From assembly GCF_003955665.1 (NCBI RefSeq), contig NZ_RXHU01000074.1, forward strand, positions 24,908-88,907: 64,000 nt of DNA, read 5' to 3'. The stretch is from Paenibacillus whitsoniae (GTDB taxonomy: Bacteria; Bacillota; Bacilli; Paenibacillales; NBRC-103111). The first letter of the stretch is position 1. Each line of letters starts with the position of its first letter. Positions 41,368 through 50,321 of the stretch are shown here, one piece after another. Position numbers and translations under genes: made by a program. The notes beneath the pieces are model-generated. The model made no database searches, was not told the origin of the DNA, and was given only the letters and a program-made list of their open reading frames with translations.

Positions 41368-43440
41368 TTAGATGTCAAATTTGGACAACGTGTCGTGAAG
41401 CCCTTGAGATAATTGTTCCAATTTATCCGACAATTGAACCAATTTGTCACTGACCCTGCTTTGTTCAAGACCCTGAGCCGTCACTTCCTCCGAAGTCGCA
41501 AGCGACTCTTCCGCCACAGAACTGACATTCATCATCGTGTCGGATAGAATGACTTGCTTACTCTCCAAGGAGCTGACGGAATCGCTCACAGCGCCGAGCT
41601 GTTCGATAAAAGCCGCCATTTGCGAGGTGACTTGCCCGAAGATGACATTCGTATCTCGGACCGCTTGAAGCTGTGTTTTGAAAATAGGAGCGGCGCTTTC
41701 CAAAAGATTGAACGTTTCGTGCACCTCATTCTGAATATCGTTCATAATTTGCCCAACGACCCCAATGGAGTGACGCGATTGCTCCGCCAGACGACGAATT
41801 TCATCCGCCACAACCATGAAGCCTTTTCCCGCTTGCCCGGCGCGCACAGCTTCAATCCCGGCGTTCAACGACAAAATGTTCGTCTTTTTCATAATCTGAT
41901 TCAGCATATCCAGAATGCTTTGGATCGACGTTGTGCTCTCTTTAAATGCGCCGACTTTCTTGATCAGCGTGGTGATCATCTCTTCCGTTCGGTTGGTATT
42001 GGCCATCAGGGCATCCATCTCATGGGCACCTTTTACGCCTGCCTCCTGCACACCCGCCGCCGCAGTGCCCATCATGAAATTCGCCTCCGTTACCTGCTTC
42101 ATCTGCGTGCTGACATGTTCAGTCAGTGCATTGCCTTTCTCGGATTCCTGGGCGAGTCCCGTAGCCCCCGCCGAAATCTCCTCCATGGCAGATGCGATTT
42201 CGTCAGCGGCGGTTTTCGTCAACCGAGCGGAGTTCGCCAGTTCATTGGCGGTCTCAAGGACGTTGTGCGCCGTATCGCCGGATTGCCGGACAAGGTCGGC
42301 AAAATGCTGCATCATTTGATCAAAGCTGGCCCCTAGCTGCCCGACCTCATCCGCAGAGGTGTAATGGGCACGAACAGTGAGCTTGCCTTGCGCTCCTTGC
42401 TTCATGAGATCCCGCAGCTTTTGGATGGGGCGGACAATCACTCTGACTACCCAAATTCCGATTAATCCTGCGGCGATGACGGCACATAGGACAGCGACCA
42501 GCGTAAACTGAAAGATTTTATCTGCGGCCTCACGGACTAATAAGCCGATGGGAATATCACCAACCATGTTCCAGTCGGAGAGCGCCGAGTGATAATACAC
42601 GACAATATGGTCATTCGCAGACGTGAACAACCCTCTTCCCGCATCTATCTGGGCGCCGGTCAAGGGAAGATTCGACGCTTTGCCCAACTCACCCGGCTTG
42701 AGCGTCGCGATATTGGTATTGGCTGAGTTTGTAATGCTCAGCTGACTGCCTTCGCCTAACGATAAGGAGTTCAGTTCATTGTTCAAAAGTTCTGTGCTCA
42801 CTTCCATGACCAGCACACCCTTGGAACTTCCCTCCCCGTTCTTCATTACACGGCCAATCGCAAACGTATTGGGATAACTGCCCGAGTAGCCTTCCGCCTT
42901 GCTGTCCAGCCATTGGGTTTGATCGTTATTGTTCTTAATCGCTTGAAACCAATCCGTCTGCTCGACATTCTCCACCGCACTGTTGCTGCCGCTTCCCGTT
43001 AAAGCGATCAGCCGGCCGTCGGGCTGAAACAACAGCAAGGACGAAATCGATTTACCCGAAAAAGCAATAACGTTCAGCTTCTCCGTCAATTGCCCCGCAA
43101 TCTCCATCGCCTGATAAGAGCCGGGCGGGAATTGCTGCGCCTTGGCCAATAGATTTTGCAGATCATTGTCCAGATTTAGTTGCAGCATAATATCTTCGAA
43201 CGTTTTGTACATAAAATCGAGCTTCATGCCCGCTTGTGAAATGGTCTCTAGGCTGGATTGCGATACTTTCTTCTGAATGACATTCTTCGAGATGGAATAG
43301 GACAGCATCCCGCAGCTCAGCACAAACGAAACGATGCTGACAAAAAAAATGAGAAACAGCTTCATCCCGATCGATTTCATCGGAGATGTCAGCTTGATTC
43401 CCCTAAGCCCTTCAATTCCCAGTATCCGTCTTCTCTCCAC
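41368..43440 (-). CDS. Methyl-accepting chemotaxis protein
   Basis: 690 residues. The GTG start at 43440 has AAGGAGGA eight bases upstream. TM1 lies at about 25-48, followed by a periplasmic-type sensor region of about 240 residues, TM2 (about 305-325), HAMP (VVRVIVRPIQKLRDLMKQG) and a cytoplasmic signalling domain with the hairpin tip LNAGIEAVRAGQAGKGF and VVADEIRRLAEQS. A membrane chemoreceptor feeding CheA/CheW. Its place beside the sugar locus suggests it senses the same substrate; this is inferred from position. Confidence 0.93.
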   Translation of the reverse strand: MERRRILGIEGLRGIKLTSPMKSIGMKLFLIFFVSIVSFVLSCGMLSYSISKNVIQKKVSQSSLETISQAGMKLDFMYKTFEDIMLQLNLDNDLQNLLAKAQQFPPGSYQAMEIAGQLTEKLNVIAFSGKSISSLLLFQPDGRLIALTGSGSNSAVENVEQTDWFQAIKNNNDQTQWLDSKAEGYSGSYPNTFAIGRVMKNGEGSSKGVLVMEVSTELLNNELNSLSLGEGSQLSITNSANTNIATLKPGELGKASNLPLTGAQIDAGRGLFTSANDHIVVYYHSALSDWNMVGDIPIGLLVREAADKIFQFTLVAVLCAVIAAGLIGIWVVRVIVRPIQKLRDLMKQGAQGKLTVRAHYTSADEVGQLGASFDQMMQHFADLVRQSGDTAHNVLETANELANSARLTKTAADEIASAMEEISAGATGLAQESEKGNALTEHVSTQMKQVTEANFMMGTAAAGVQEAGVKGAHEMDALMANTNRTEEMITTLIKKVGAFKESTTSIQSILDMLNQIMKKTNILSLNAGIEAVRAGQAGKGFMVVADEIRRLAEQSRHSIGVVGQIMNDIQNEVHETFNLLESAAPIFKTQLQAVRDTNVIFGQVTSQMAAFIEQLGAVSDSVSSLESKQVILSDTMMNVSSVAEESLATSEEVTAQGLEQSRVSDKLVQLSDKLEQLSQGLHDTLSKFDI

Positions 43441-43706
43441 TACCCGAATCCTCCTTATTTTTCTTGCCTGGAACGTTGTATTTGTCTAGTCCAGGGGCGA
43501 ATTCAAGGTTTCGACAAAATATTCCAAAATACCTTTAAATTTCGAAACAAAATTTTATTTTGTATGAAAACAACAAAATTTTTATTCGGATTTGTTTGAA
43601 TTTCCAAGGGGATCTAAAAAGCGTGAATTCTATTTGTAAAGGTTGCCACAGCGCTTATTTGCTTCATTTCTTAGTGAAATCATGCCATTTTAGACAAATA
43701 GCCGCT

Positions 43707-43769
43707 CTCACAACCGTTACAGTTTGCCATACCGTCTTTTGCCTGAAATAAGCTCGCTCACAACCGTTA
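43707..43769. repeat. Two direct repeats in the MCP/DAO intergenic region
   Basis: CTCACAACCGTTA occurs at 43707-43719 and 43757-43769, 50 bp apart, with partly matching flanks (AAATAGCC / AAATAAGC). It lies in the 437-bp gap between the chemoreceptor start and the DAO gene end, where no gene is supported. Candidate regulator site; function unknown. Confidence 0.4.
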
Positions 43770-43810
43770 GCCATGGTTTGGAGCTCAGACGAAGGCGATC
43801 GACAGAAAAA

Positions 43811-43852
43811 AAAGAAGACCTCACCCTCAGAAAATGGGTAGATGTCTTCTTT
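43811..43852 (-). terminator. Terminator of the flavin oxidoreductase gene
   Basis: AAAGAAGAC and GTCTTCTTT form the base of a stem extended by ACCC/GGGT. On the minus strand it is followed by eight T residues, 26 bp after the stop at 43878. Confidence 0.88.
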
Positions 43853-43877
43853 ATCCAGCTCGGAAGCGTTCCATTTA

Positions 43878-45107
43878 TCACCAAACAAGCGCCGACGCAT
43901 GCCGCGGCCGCTCCACGCGGAACAGCTCGAGGTCCGGGTGTCCGCCATGCACAATCGCGGCCGCGACCAACTTCGCGGCAATCGCGCTGTACACGGTACC
44001 GTTGCCGCCGTAACCGAGCATGAAGTAGCTGTTGTCGAAGCCTTCCTGCTCCCCCACCATCGGCAGCCCGTCATGCGTGCTGCCGAAAGCGCCCGTCCAG
44101 CTGTACGCGACCTCCAGCTCCGGCATGTTCGGGAACAGCTCCTGCACGTTTTGGAGCAGGAGCTCGGTTTTGCGGGGGAGCATGCGCTCCCGCTCCTCCG
44201 GATCCGTGGTCGGCTCATCCAAGCCGCCCATTACGATCCGATTATCCGCCGTCGTGCGGATATACAGATAGGGGCGCGCCGTCTCCCAGATCAGGCTGCG
44301 CGCATGCCAGCCGTCGAACGAAGCGACCGGCTTGGTGGCCATCGCGAACGCACTTGTTAGCACGGCGTTAGGATTGCGCCTCAGCTCCTGCGTCTCATAG
44401 CCCGTGGCATAGACCGCATACTGCGCCCGAACGGCATGCCGGCCGGCGCGGAAGACGAGGCGCCCTTTTTCACCCGGCATCCGAAACACTTCGGTGTTGG
44501 CGAACACGCGCATGCCTTTTAAATAACTCGTCTCAATGAGCCCGTTCACCAGTTTAAACGGATTGACCTCCGCATCCCCTTGCGCATAGATCGCGCCCGG
44601 TTTCCGAAAGGAGTACTTCGCGGCAATCTGATCCTCCGTCCAAAAATCGACCGGAAAACCGTATTTTTGAAGCGCGCGGCATTCCTCCTGCAGCATGGCT
44701 ACGTCCTCGGGGCAGCTTGCCACATAAAGACTCGGGCGGCGAGCAAATTCAGGACTGTACACCAATTGCGAGGAAATCGCCTCGAGGTCGTTCAATGCCT
44801 CCTGGCACAGCTGATAGAAGCGCAGCCCCTGCGCCTCGCCAAACGTGTTCAAGCAGGCGGTGAGCGATTTATCGTTGGAAAATTGCAAAAGCCCCGTGCT
44901 CGCAAAAGAACTCCCGTGGGCAACCGCCCTTTTATCAATCAGGACCGTGTCAATGCCGTGCTCCATCAGCAGGTACGACACCAGCGCCCCCGAATCGCCG
45001 GCGCCGATTACAAGCACCTCGCAGTCAATGTCCTCCTCCAGCTTCGGATACTCCCGAACATGCGGACACGTCGCCCGCCACACGGGCATTCCGGTATGCA
45101 AGTTCAT
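43878..45107 (-). CDS. FAD-dependent D-amino-acid-oxidase-family oxidoreductase
   Basis: 409 residues. The DAO-type flavin site VLVIGAGDSGALVSYLLMEH is followed by HGSSFASTGLLQF. Near the C-terminus, YSWTGAFGSTHDGLPMVGEQ and MLGYGGNGTVYSAIAAKLVA fit glycine-oxidase/gamma-glutamylputrescine-oxidase-like enzymes. GGGAAAGAAG precedes the ATG. Lies 117 bp after the chorismate synthase gene, same direction, with its own terminator. Specific amine substrate unknown. Confidence 0.87.
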   Translation of the reverse strand: MNLHTGMPVWRATCPHVREYPKLEEDIDCEVLVIGAGDSGALVSYLLMEHGIDTVLIDKRAVAHGSSFASTGLLQFSNDKSLTACLNTFGEAQGLRFYQLCQEALNDLEAISSQLVYSPEFARRPSLYVASCPEDVAMLQEECRALQKYGFPVDFWTEDQIAAKYSFRKPGAIYAQGDAEVNPFKLVNGLIETSYLKGMRVFANTEVFRMPGEKGRLVFRAGRHAVRAQYAVYATGYETQELRRNPNAVLTSAFAMATKPVASFDGWHARSLIWETARPYLYIRTTADNRIVMGGLDEPTTDPEERERMLPRKTELLLQNVQELFPNMPELEVAYSWTGAFGSTHDGLPMVGEQEGFDNSYFMLGYGGNGTVYSAIAAKLVAAAIVHGGHPDLELFRVERPRHASALVW

Positions 45108-45224
45108 ATCGTCTTCTTTCCCTCCTGGACCGCAAATCCCTCATTCTGATTTCAGGATTCCCAGAACCGGGGGATGTATCCACAATGAAGAAGGACACGC
45201 AAGCACTCGCTCTCTCGCCCCAAG

Positions 45225-46283
45225 CTACTCGTTCAGCATAGCGGCCTGCCGTTTATAATGATCCTCCAGCACGAGACAAGCCATCGCCTCAACGACCGGC
45301 ACAATCCGCGGACAAATGCAAGGATCGTGCCTACCGAAAGTCTGAATCGTCTGCTCGTCGCCGTGAACGTTCATCGTTTGCTGCGGGAGCGAAATCGACG
45401 ACGTCGGCTTCACGGCGATCCGGAAAACGATCTCCTGCCCCGTGCTGATGCCGCCTAAAATGCCGCCTGCGTGGTTGCTGAGAAAACCGTCCCGGTTCAT
45501 GCCGTCGTTATGCTCACTGCCCTGCATCGTCGCCGCCGCGAAGCCGGCTCCAAATTCAATGCCTTTGACGGCGCCGATGGAAAGCATCGCCTTCGCCAGC
45601 TCCGCGTCGAGCTTATCGAACGCGGGTTCACCGAGGCCCGGCATCACGCCGCGGATGCGGCATTCGACGATCCCACCGCTGCTGTCTCCAACAGCGGCCA
45701 GCTCTTCGATGTGCCGAATCATCGCTTCGGCCGCCTCAGGGTCGCAAGCTCTGACAGCGTTCTGTTCAATGACGCTCTCGTCAAAGGTGCCGCAGGCGAT
45801 AGGCCCGATTTGCTTCGTATACGCCACAACCTGAACGCCTCGCCGTTCAAGCAGCTTGCGCGCGACAGCACCCCCGGCCACTCGCGCCGCCGTCTCTCTG
45901 CCCGAAGCCCGGCCGCTGCCCCGATGGTCGCGAATGCCGTACTTGTGCAAATACGTGTAATCGGCATGACCGGGACGGAAAGCGTGCTGAATATCGTCAT
46001 ACGCCGAAGGACGCATGTCCTGGTTATGCAGCATGACGAACAGCGGGGTGCCGGTTGTCCGGCCCTCAAAGACACCGGATAAAATATGAATCGTATCGTA
46101 TTCCTTACGAGATGTCGTCACCGAGGACTGCCCCGGCTTGCGGCGATCCATCTGTTTTTGGATATAAGCTTCGTCCAGTTCGACGCCCGGCGTTACGCCG
46201 TCCACGATCACGCCGACCGCGGCGCCGTGCGACTCCCCGAAGGTTGTAATTTTAAATATATCGCCAAATGTGTTGCCTGCCAT
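45225..46283 (-). CDS. aroC: Chorismate synthase
   Basis: 352 residues. Converts EPSP to chorismate, the last common step of aromatic synthesis, using reduced FMN. The N-terminus MAGNTFGDIFKITTFGESHG and the DRRKPGQSSVTTSRKE stretch match the E. coli-type enzyme. The B. subtilis AroF form starts MRYLTAGESHG and has ARRQKGHGRG. It also shows HPGHADYTYLHKYG-like FRPGHADYTY and GSGRASGRETAARVAGGA. It is 18 bp after aroA and clearly co-transcribed. The foreign-type sequence suggests an extra or transferred copy. Confidence 0.95.
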   Translation of the reverse strand: MAGNTFGDIFKITTFGESHGAAVGVIVDGVTPGVELDEAYIQKQMDRRKPGQSSVTTSRKEYDTIHILSGVFEGRTTGTPLFVMLHNQDMRPSAYDDIQHAFRPGHADYTYLHKYGIRDHRGSGRASGRETAARVAGGAVARKLLERRGVQVVAYTKQIGPIACGTFDESVIEQNAVRACDPEAAEAMIRHIEELAAVGDSSGGIVECRIRGVMPGLGEPAFDKLDAELAKAMLSIGAVKGIEFGAGFAAATMQGSEHNDGMNRDGFLSNHAGGILGGISTGQEIVFRIAVKPTSSISLPQQTMNVHGDEQTIQTFGRHDPCICPRIVPVVEAMACLVLEDHYKRQAAMLNE

Positions 46284-46301
46284 GCTCCTTCATCTCCCTT
46301 G

Positions 46302-47651
46302 TTAAGCTTCGCTAATCTGCGCGCCGATTGCGCCCAGGCGCGCCCAGTAGTCCGGACACGTCTTCGACACGCACCCCGGATCGGTAATCCGGATGCCGCC
46401 TGCCCGCAGCCCGATCAACGATAGCGCCATCGCCATGCGATGGTCATCGTAGGAATCGAGCAGCGCCGGGCTTGGTGCTCCCGGATACACCGTCAAGCCG
46501 TCCGGATGCTCATCCACCTGAATGCCAAGCTTCCGCAGCTCCGTGCAGATCGCCGCGATGCGGTCGCATTCATGATGCCGGATATGAGCTGCACCCGTAA
46601 GCGTCACCGGCGCGTCGGCGAAAACCGCCAGCGCAGCAACCGTCAGCGTCTGATCCGACGATTTGCGCATGCTGCGGGTAAAACCGCCTTTAAGCTGCGC
46701 CGTCCCGTGCACCTCGACAAAGCCGTCGCCCCGCTGCACGGTGCAGCCCATCTGCTCCAGCACGTCCAGCAGCTCGATGTCCGGCTGCCGCGTCATCGCC
46801 GCATCGACGCCTTCGATGCGCACGCGCCCCGCTGTCAGCGCCGCGGCCGCCCAGAAATAACCGCACGTGGAGACGTCCGACTCCAGTTCAATTGATTGCG
46901 CCCCGTACTGGCCCTGCGGAACGGCAAAGGACTGCCCATCGCTCGCGGATTGCACCGCGATGCCAAAGGCTTTCATCATATCCAGCGTCAACTGGATATA
47001 GTCGCGCTGCACGACCTCGCCGTCAATCGTGACGGTCAGCGGTGTTTGCGCATAAGGCGCGGCCAGCAGCACCCCGGAGATAAACTGGCTCGACGTCGAG
47101 CCCGGCAGCGTCACTTCCCCGCCTCGCAGCCCCTGCGCCTCGAGCTTGAACGGCAGGCACGCGTCCTTGTCCGTGTAGGTGAGCGATGCCCCTTGCGACG
47201 CCAAAGCCTGAAGCAGCGGCGCCATCGGCCGCTCCTGCATGCGCCGGCTTCCGCGCAGCGTCCAGCTTCCTAGCCCTGTGGCCAGCGCTCCCGGCAAGAA
47301 TCGGGCCACAGTCCCCGCTGCGCCTACGTAAAGTTCGCCCGTCGGGATCGGCCACTGGCCTCCGCAGCCGTCCACATATGCGGTATCCCCTTCGACCTCC
47401 ACGGAGATCCCCAGCTTAGTGAGCGCATCGATGCACCAGTAGGCATCATCGCTTTTTAGTATCCCCTTTAGCTCCGACCGTCCTTCAGCTAATGCGGCGA
47501 TAATGAGCGCCCGGTTCGTTAAGCTTTTGCTGCCGGGCATGCGCAGCGTGGCGTTTACCCTTCCTTGCGGAGGATAGACGGCCACCTCGTGTATATGGCG
47601 ATTTGGCGACCAAGGCGAGCGGGCTTCCAAATCAGGTTGATGCAGACTCAT
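46302..47651 (-). CDS. aroA: EPSP synthase (3-phosphoshikimate 1-carboxyvinyltransferase)
   Basis: 449 residues from the ATG at 47651, with GAGGTGG before it. Joins phosphoenolpyruvate to shikimate 3-phosphate. The motifs MPGSKSLTNRALIIAAL and YDDHRMAMALSLIGLRAGG, then SKTCPDYWARL, resemble the E. coli-like class I enzyme more than the Bacillus class II one (PGDKSISHRA). At the glyphosate-contact loop it reads GAAGTVARFL, so the residue matching E. coli Pro101 is Phe. First gene of the aroA-aroC pair, divergent from a LysR regulator. Confidence 0.93.
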   Translation of the reverse strand: MSLHQPDLEARSPWSPNRHIHEVAVYPPQGRVNATLRMPGSKSLTNRALIIAALAEGRSELKGILKSDDAYWCIDALTKLGISVEVEGDTAYVDGCGGQWPIPTGELYVGAAGTVARFLPGALATGLGSWTLRGSRRMQERPMAPLLQALASQGASLTYTDKDACLPFKLEAQGLRGGEVTLPGSTSSQFISGVLLAAPYAQTPLTVTIDGEVVQRDYIQLTLDMMKAFGIAVQSASDGQSFAVPQGQYGAQSIELESDVSTCGYFWAAAALTAGRVRIEGVDAAMTRQPDIELLDVLEQMGCTVQRGDGFVEVHGTAQLKGGFTRSMRKSSDQTLTVAALAVFADAPVTLTGAAHIRHHECDRIAAICTELRKLGIQVDEHPDGLTVYPGAPSPALLDSYDDHRMAMALSLIGLRAGGIRITDPGCVSKTCPDYWARLGAIGAQISEA

Positions 47652-47712
47652 GGTTTCCACCTCTTTTTTGTCAATGTGATGTACTCCGATTATAATGAGA
47701 ATATTGGAATAA

Positions 47713-47730
47713 ATGAAATTGTAATTTCAT
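47713..47730. promoter_or_regulatory. Palindrome between aroA and the LysR gene
   Basis: ATGAAATT and AATTTCAT flank GT as a perfect 18-bp inverted repeat in the 108-bp divergent gap. It is a good candidate LysR-type binding site, 30 bp upstream of the regulator's ATG. Confidence 0.65.
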
Positions 47731-47759
47731 CACTTTGTCATAGAGGAGTTCTATATCAT

Positions 47760-48647
47760 ATGATCAACCTGGAATGGTATCGTATTTTCCTGCATACCGC
47801 CCACTGCCGCAATCTCACCAAAGCCGCTCAAGAACTGCACATCACGCAGCCCTCCGTGAGCTATGCCATCAAGCAGATGGAAGAAGCGTTGGGGGTCACG
47901 TTATTCCACAGGCGGTCCAAGGGTGTCGAGCTGACGGAGGAAGGGCAGGCCTTGCTGTCATACGTGGAGCAATCTTTCGCCATGCTGGACTCCGGACACA
48001 AGCACCTCCGCAACCTCAAGCAGCTGCAGGAAGGCGAAATTCGCATCGGCGCCAGCGATTCGCTGATCAAGCATCTGCTGCTCCCTCACCTGAACGCGTA
48101 TCACAGCTTGCATCCCGGGATTCGCATTCGCTTGTCCCACGGGAAGACACCTGAGCTTGTACAGCGGTTAAAAGACGGCGACATCGACTGCGCCGTGATC
48201 AATCTGCCTCTGGAGGACGCGCAGTTGGAGGTGTATGTGCTGGACGAGTCGGAGGACTGTATTGTCGTGGGCGCAGCATACCGCGAGCTGGCGGAACGCG
48301 TGCTGTCCGTACCGGAATTGATCCGGCTGCCGCTCATTCTGCTGTCACCGGGCAGCAGCACCCGACGTGCGGTTGAGCACTGGTTCGCGGCCAAAGGACT
48401 GACGGTTACGCCGGATATAGAATTAGGGAATGTCGATCTGCTGGCGGAGTTCGCCAAAATGGGGTATGGCGCAGCTTGGACCAGCAAAGCCTTCGTGCAG
48501 GAGGAACTCGAGAGCGGCTCGTTGTTTGAGCTTCGGCTGGACGAGCCGCTCCCGGTTCGAAGCATCGGCTTTGCGCTGCGCCGGGATCAGCGGCTGTCGC
48601 TGGCGGCGGTTAGCTTTGCGGAGATGATGCAACAACGTCCGAAATAA
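47760..48647 (+). CDS. LysR-family transcriptional regulator
   Basis: 295 residues from the ATG at 47760 (GAGGAG upstream). The winged helix-turn-helix is at residues 1-60 (RIFLHTAHCRNLTKAAQELH, TQPSVSYAIKQMEEALGV, FHRRSKGVELTEEG). The rest is the two-lobed effector domain (GEIRIGASDSLIKHLLLP). Divergent from aroA-aroC with a palindrome between, so it probably controls them. Which ligand it binds is not evident. Confidence 0.92.
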   Translation: MINLEWYRIFLHTAHCRNLTKAAQELHITQPSVSYAIKQMEEALGVTLFHRRSKGVELTEEGQALLSYVEQSFAMLDSGHKHLRNLKQLQEGEIRIGASDSLIKHLLLPHLNAYHSLHPGIRIRLSHGKTPELVQRLKDGDIDCAVINLPLEDAQLEVYVLDESEDCIVVGAAYRELAERVLSVPELIRLPLILLSPGSSTRRAVEHWFAAKGLTVTPDIELGNVDLLAEFAKMGYGAAWTSKAFVQEELESGSLFELRLDEPLPVRSIGFALRRDQRLSLAAVSFAEMMQQRPK

Positions 48648-48648
48648 G

Positions 48649-49113
48649 TTACTTTTTGCCGGACATCACGCTGTCGAGAAATAGATCTGCGTCGCTGTTG
48701 AACTTCCAGGCAACCCCAAACTTATCGACGAGCAGACCGAAGCAGGAAGACCACGGTGTATCGGATAAAGGCATAATCACGTGGCCGCCGACGGACAAAT
48801 TGCTAAAGTATTGCCTCATTAAAGCTTTATCAGCAAAGACAAGACTAATCCATACGTTGTTTCCTTTCACCAACTCACCGGTTACTGCCTTCATTGAAGG
48901 CAAAATATCCGACATCATGATTTTGCCGCCTGCGAATTCGATAGCGGACTCCATGATCATTCTCAACTCATTTTCCGGCAATGGAAAGTTTGGATCCTGC
49001 GGAATGTCCGCAAATCTCACTTTCTTCACTTCATAGGCGTCTAAAGCCTCCGAATAAAAATCAATCACTTGCTCTGCCATACCATCAAAGTTTAAATAAG
49101 CAATCGCTGGCAT
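48649..49113 (-). CDS. PhnB-like VOC-family protein
   Basis: 154 residues, GGAGG before the ATG. Glyoxalase/bleomycin-resistance fold of the PhnB/3-demethylubiquinone-methyltransferase-like group (IAYLNFDGMAEQVIDFYSEA, SVGGHVIMPLSDTPWSSCFG, DKFGVAWKFN). Usually a soluble dimer; the substrate is unknown. Divergent from a WYL regulator, which probably represses or activates it. Confidence 0.88.
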   Translation of the reverse strand: MPAIAYLNFDGMAEQVIDFYSEALDAYEVKKVRFADIPQDPNFPLPENELRMIMESAIEFAGGKIMMSDILPSMKAVTGELVKGNNVWISLVFADKALMRQYFSNLSVGGHVIMPLSDTPWSSCFGLLVDKFGVAWKFNSDADLFLDSVMSGKK

Positions 49114-49216
49114 AACCCATACCTCCTTCTTGTGATACTTGCAGTATAATACATAAAAGGCGACATCTTGATGTCACCTTTTCCAAAGAAAATTTAAACG
49201 AAGGCAGGGAGCAGCG

Positions 49217-50131
49217 ATGAATAAAATCGAGAGACTGATTTCGATCATCATGATATTACTGAAAAAAGATGTGGTCTCCTCCAATGAATTTGCGCAATTA
49301 TTTAATGTTTCCAAAAGAACGATTCTGCGCGATATGGAGGCGCTGAGCTTGGCCAACATCCCGATCTATGCCGTGAATGGCGTTCATGGCGGCTATGGGA
49401 TCTTGAATGAGTATAAGGTGGATAAACGACTTTTGAACAGCTCCGATTTGGAAAATATTTTAACGGCGCTGAATGGATTGGAACAAATCTTCATTAGCGA
49501 AGAGGTAGAAAGAACGATCAAAAAAATTGAAGCCATGGTAGGCCCGATGTCGCTGACCGGTTCAATTCGGCTATCCTTTTATGACTGGAAGGGGCGGTCG
49601 GAAATCGACCATACTTTGAAAACATGCCAAGACGCCATCACCATGAAAAGGTGCATTTCTTTCGATTATCTGGACAAAAACGGGGCTCCAACGCATCGGA
49701 TCGCCGAACCCTACCAGCTTCATTTCAGCGAAATGAGCTGGTATCTGAAAGGTTTCTGTCTCGATCGCATGAGCTATCGAACATTTAAATTGTCCCGGAT
49801 CGACAATCTGACGATGAATGAACAAACCTTTTCCCCCAGAGAACATCCGTCAGAAGGAGCGCGCGGCGTCAAGTATCAGCCAGCGCTCGTCACGATCAAG
49901 GCGCTGATCGCGCCTTCTATCAAAGATCACTTCATCGAAAGATACGGTCGGGAAAGCATTGAAAACCACAGCCCTGCATATGCACTCGCTACTATCCATG
50001 TCCCCCAAGATCCTGCGGGATTCCAATTTCTTGCAAGCTTCGGGACAAACCTCGAAATTATAGAGCCGAAAGCATATATCGACGATTTTCGGAGTTATTT
50101 GGCGAAGATGTTAGGGAAATACGAGGGATAA
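49217..50131 (+). CDS. YafY-type HTH/WYL-domain transcriptional regulator
   Basis: 304 residues, GGGAG upstream. The N-terminal HTH_11 domain (KIERLISIIMILLKKDVVSS, KRTILRDMEALSLANIPIY) is followed by a WYL domain (about 130-210, EPYQLHFSEMSWYLKGFCLD, YRTFKLSRIDNL) and a C-terminal WCX extension. Divergent from the PhnB-like gene with a 103-bp gap, so likely its regulator. Confidence 0.92.
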   Translation: MNKIERLISIIMILLKKDVVSSNEFAQLFNVSKRTILRDMEALSLANIPIYAVNGVHGGYGILNEYKVDKRLLNSSDLENILTALNGLEQIFISEEVERTIKKIEAMVGPMSLTGSIRLSFYDWKGRSEIDHTLKTCQDAITMKRCISFDYLDKNGAPTHRIAEPYQLHFSEMSWYLKGFCLDRMSYRTFKLSRIDNLTMNEQTFSPREHPSEGARGVKYQPALVTIKALIAPSIKDHFIERYGRESIENHSPAYALATIHVPQDPAGFQFLASFGTNLEIIEPKAYIDDFRSYLAKMLGKYEG

Positions 50132-50321
50132 GCACTGCCCCCTTCCCCGACTCCACAGTGCTCCGCAAAACGTCCAACACCACTTTTTGCATGTCGGTAC
50201 GCACTCATTACCAGCCTTTCCCTGCCTATGGGCAAGCAGACGCCGCTTGTCTATCCAAAGCTGGACAATGCGCAGGGGAAGCGCCTTTTGCTGTGCGGTG
50301 TACCAAGGCAGACAACATCCA

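Noticed and set aside
43513..43550. AAAATATTCC..ATACCTTTAAATTT upstream of the chemoreceptor as a third copy of the shared element
   Set aside because: The first ten bases match, but the middle is about 14 bp shorter and no -10 lies at the 19-nt spacing; too degenerate to claim.
50132..50321. Short + strand frames (83-89 residues) after the WYL regulator
   Set aside because: No ribosome site, no motif, and they overlap the 3' end of the opposite-strand exported-protein gene.
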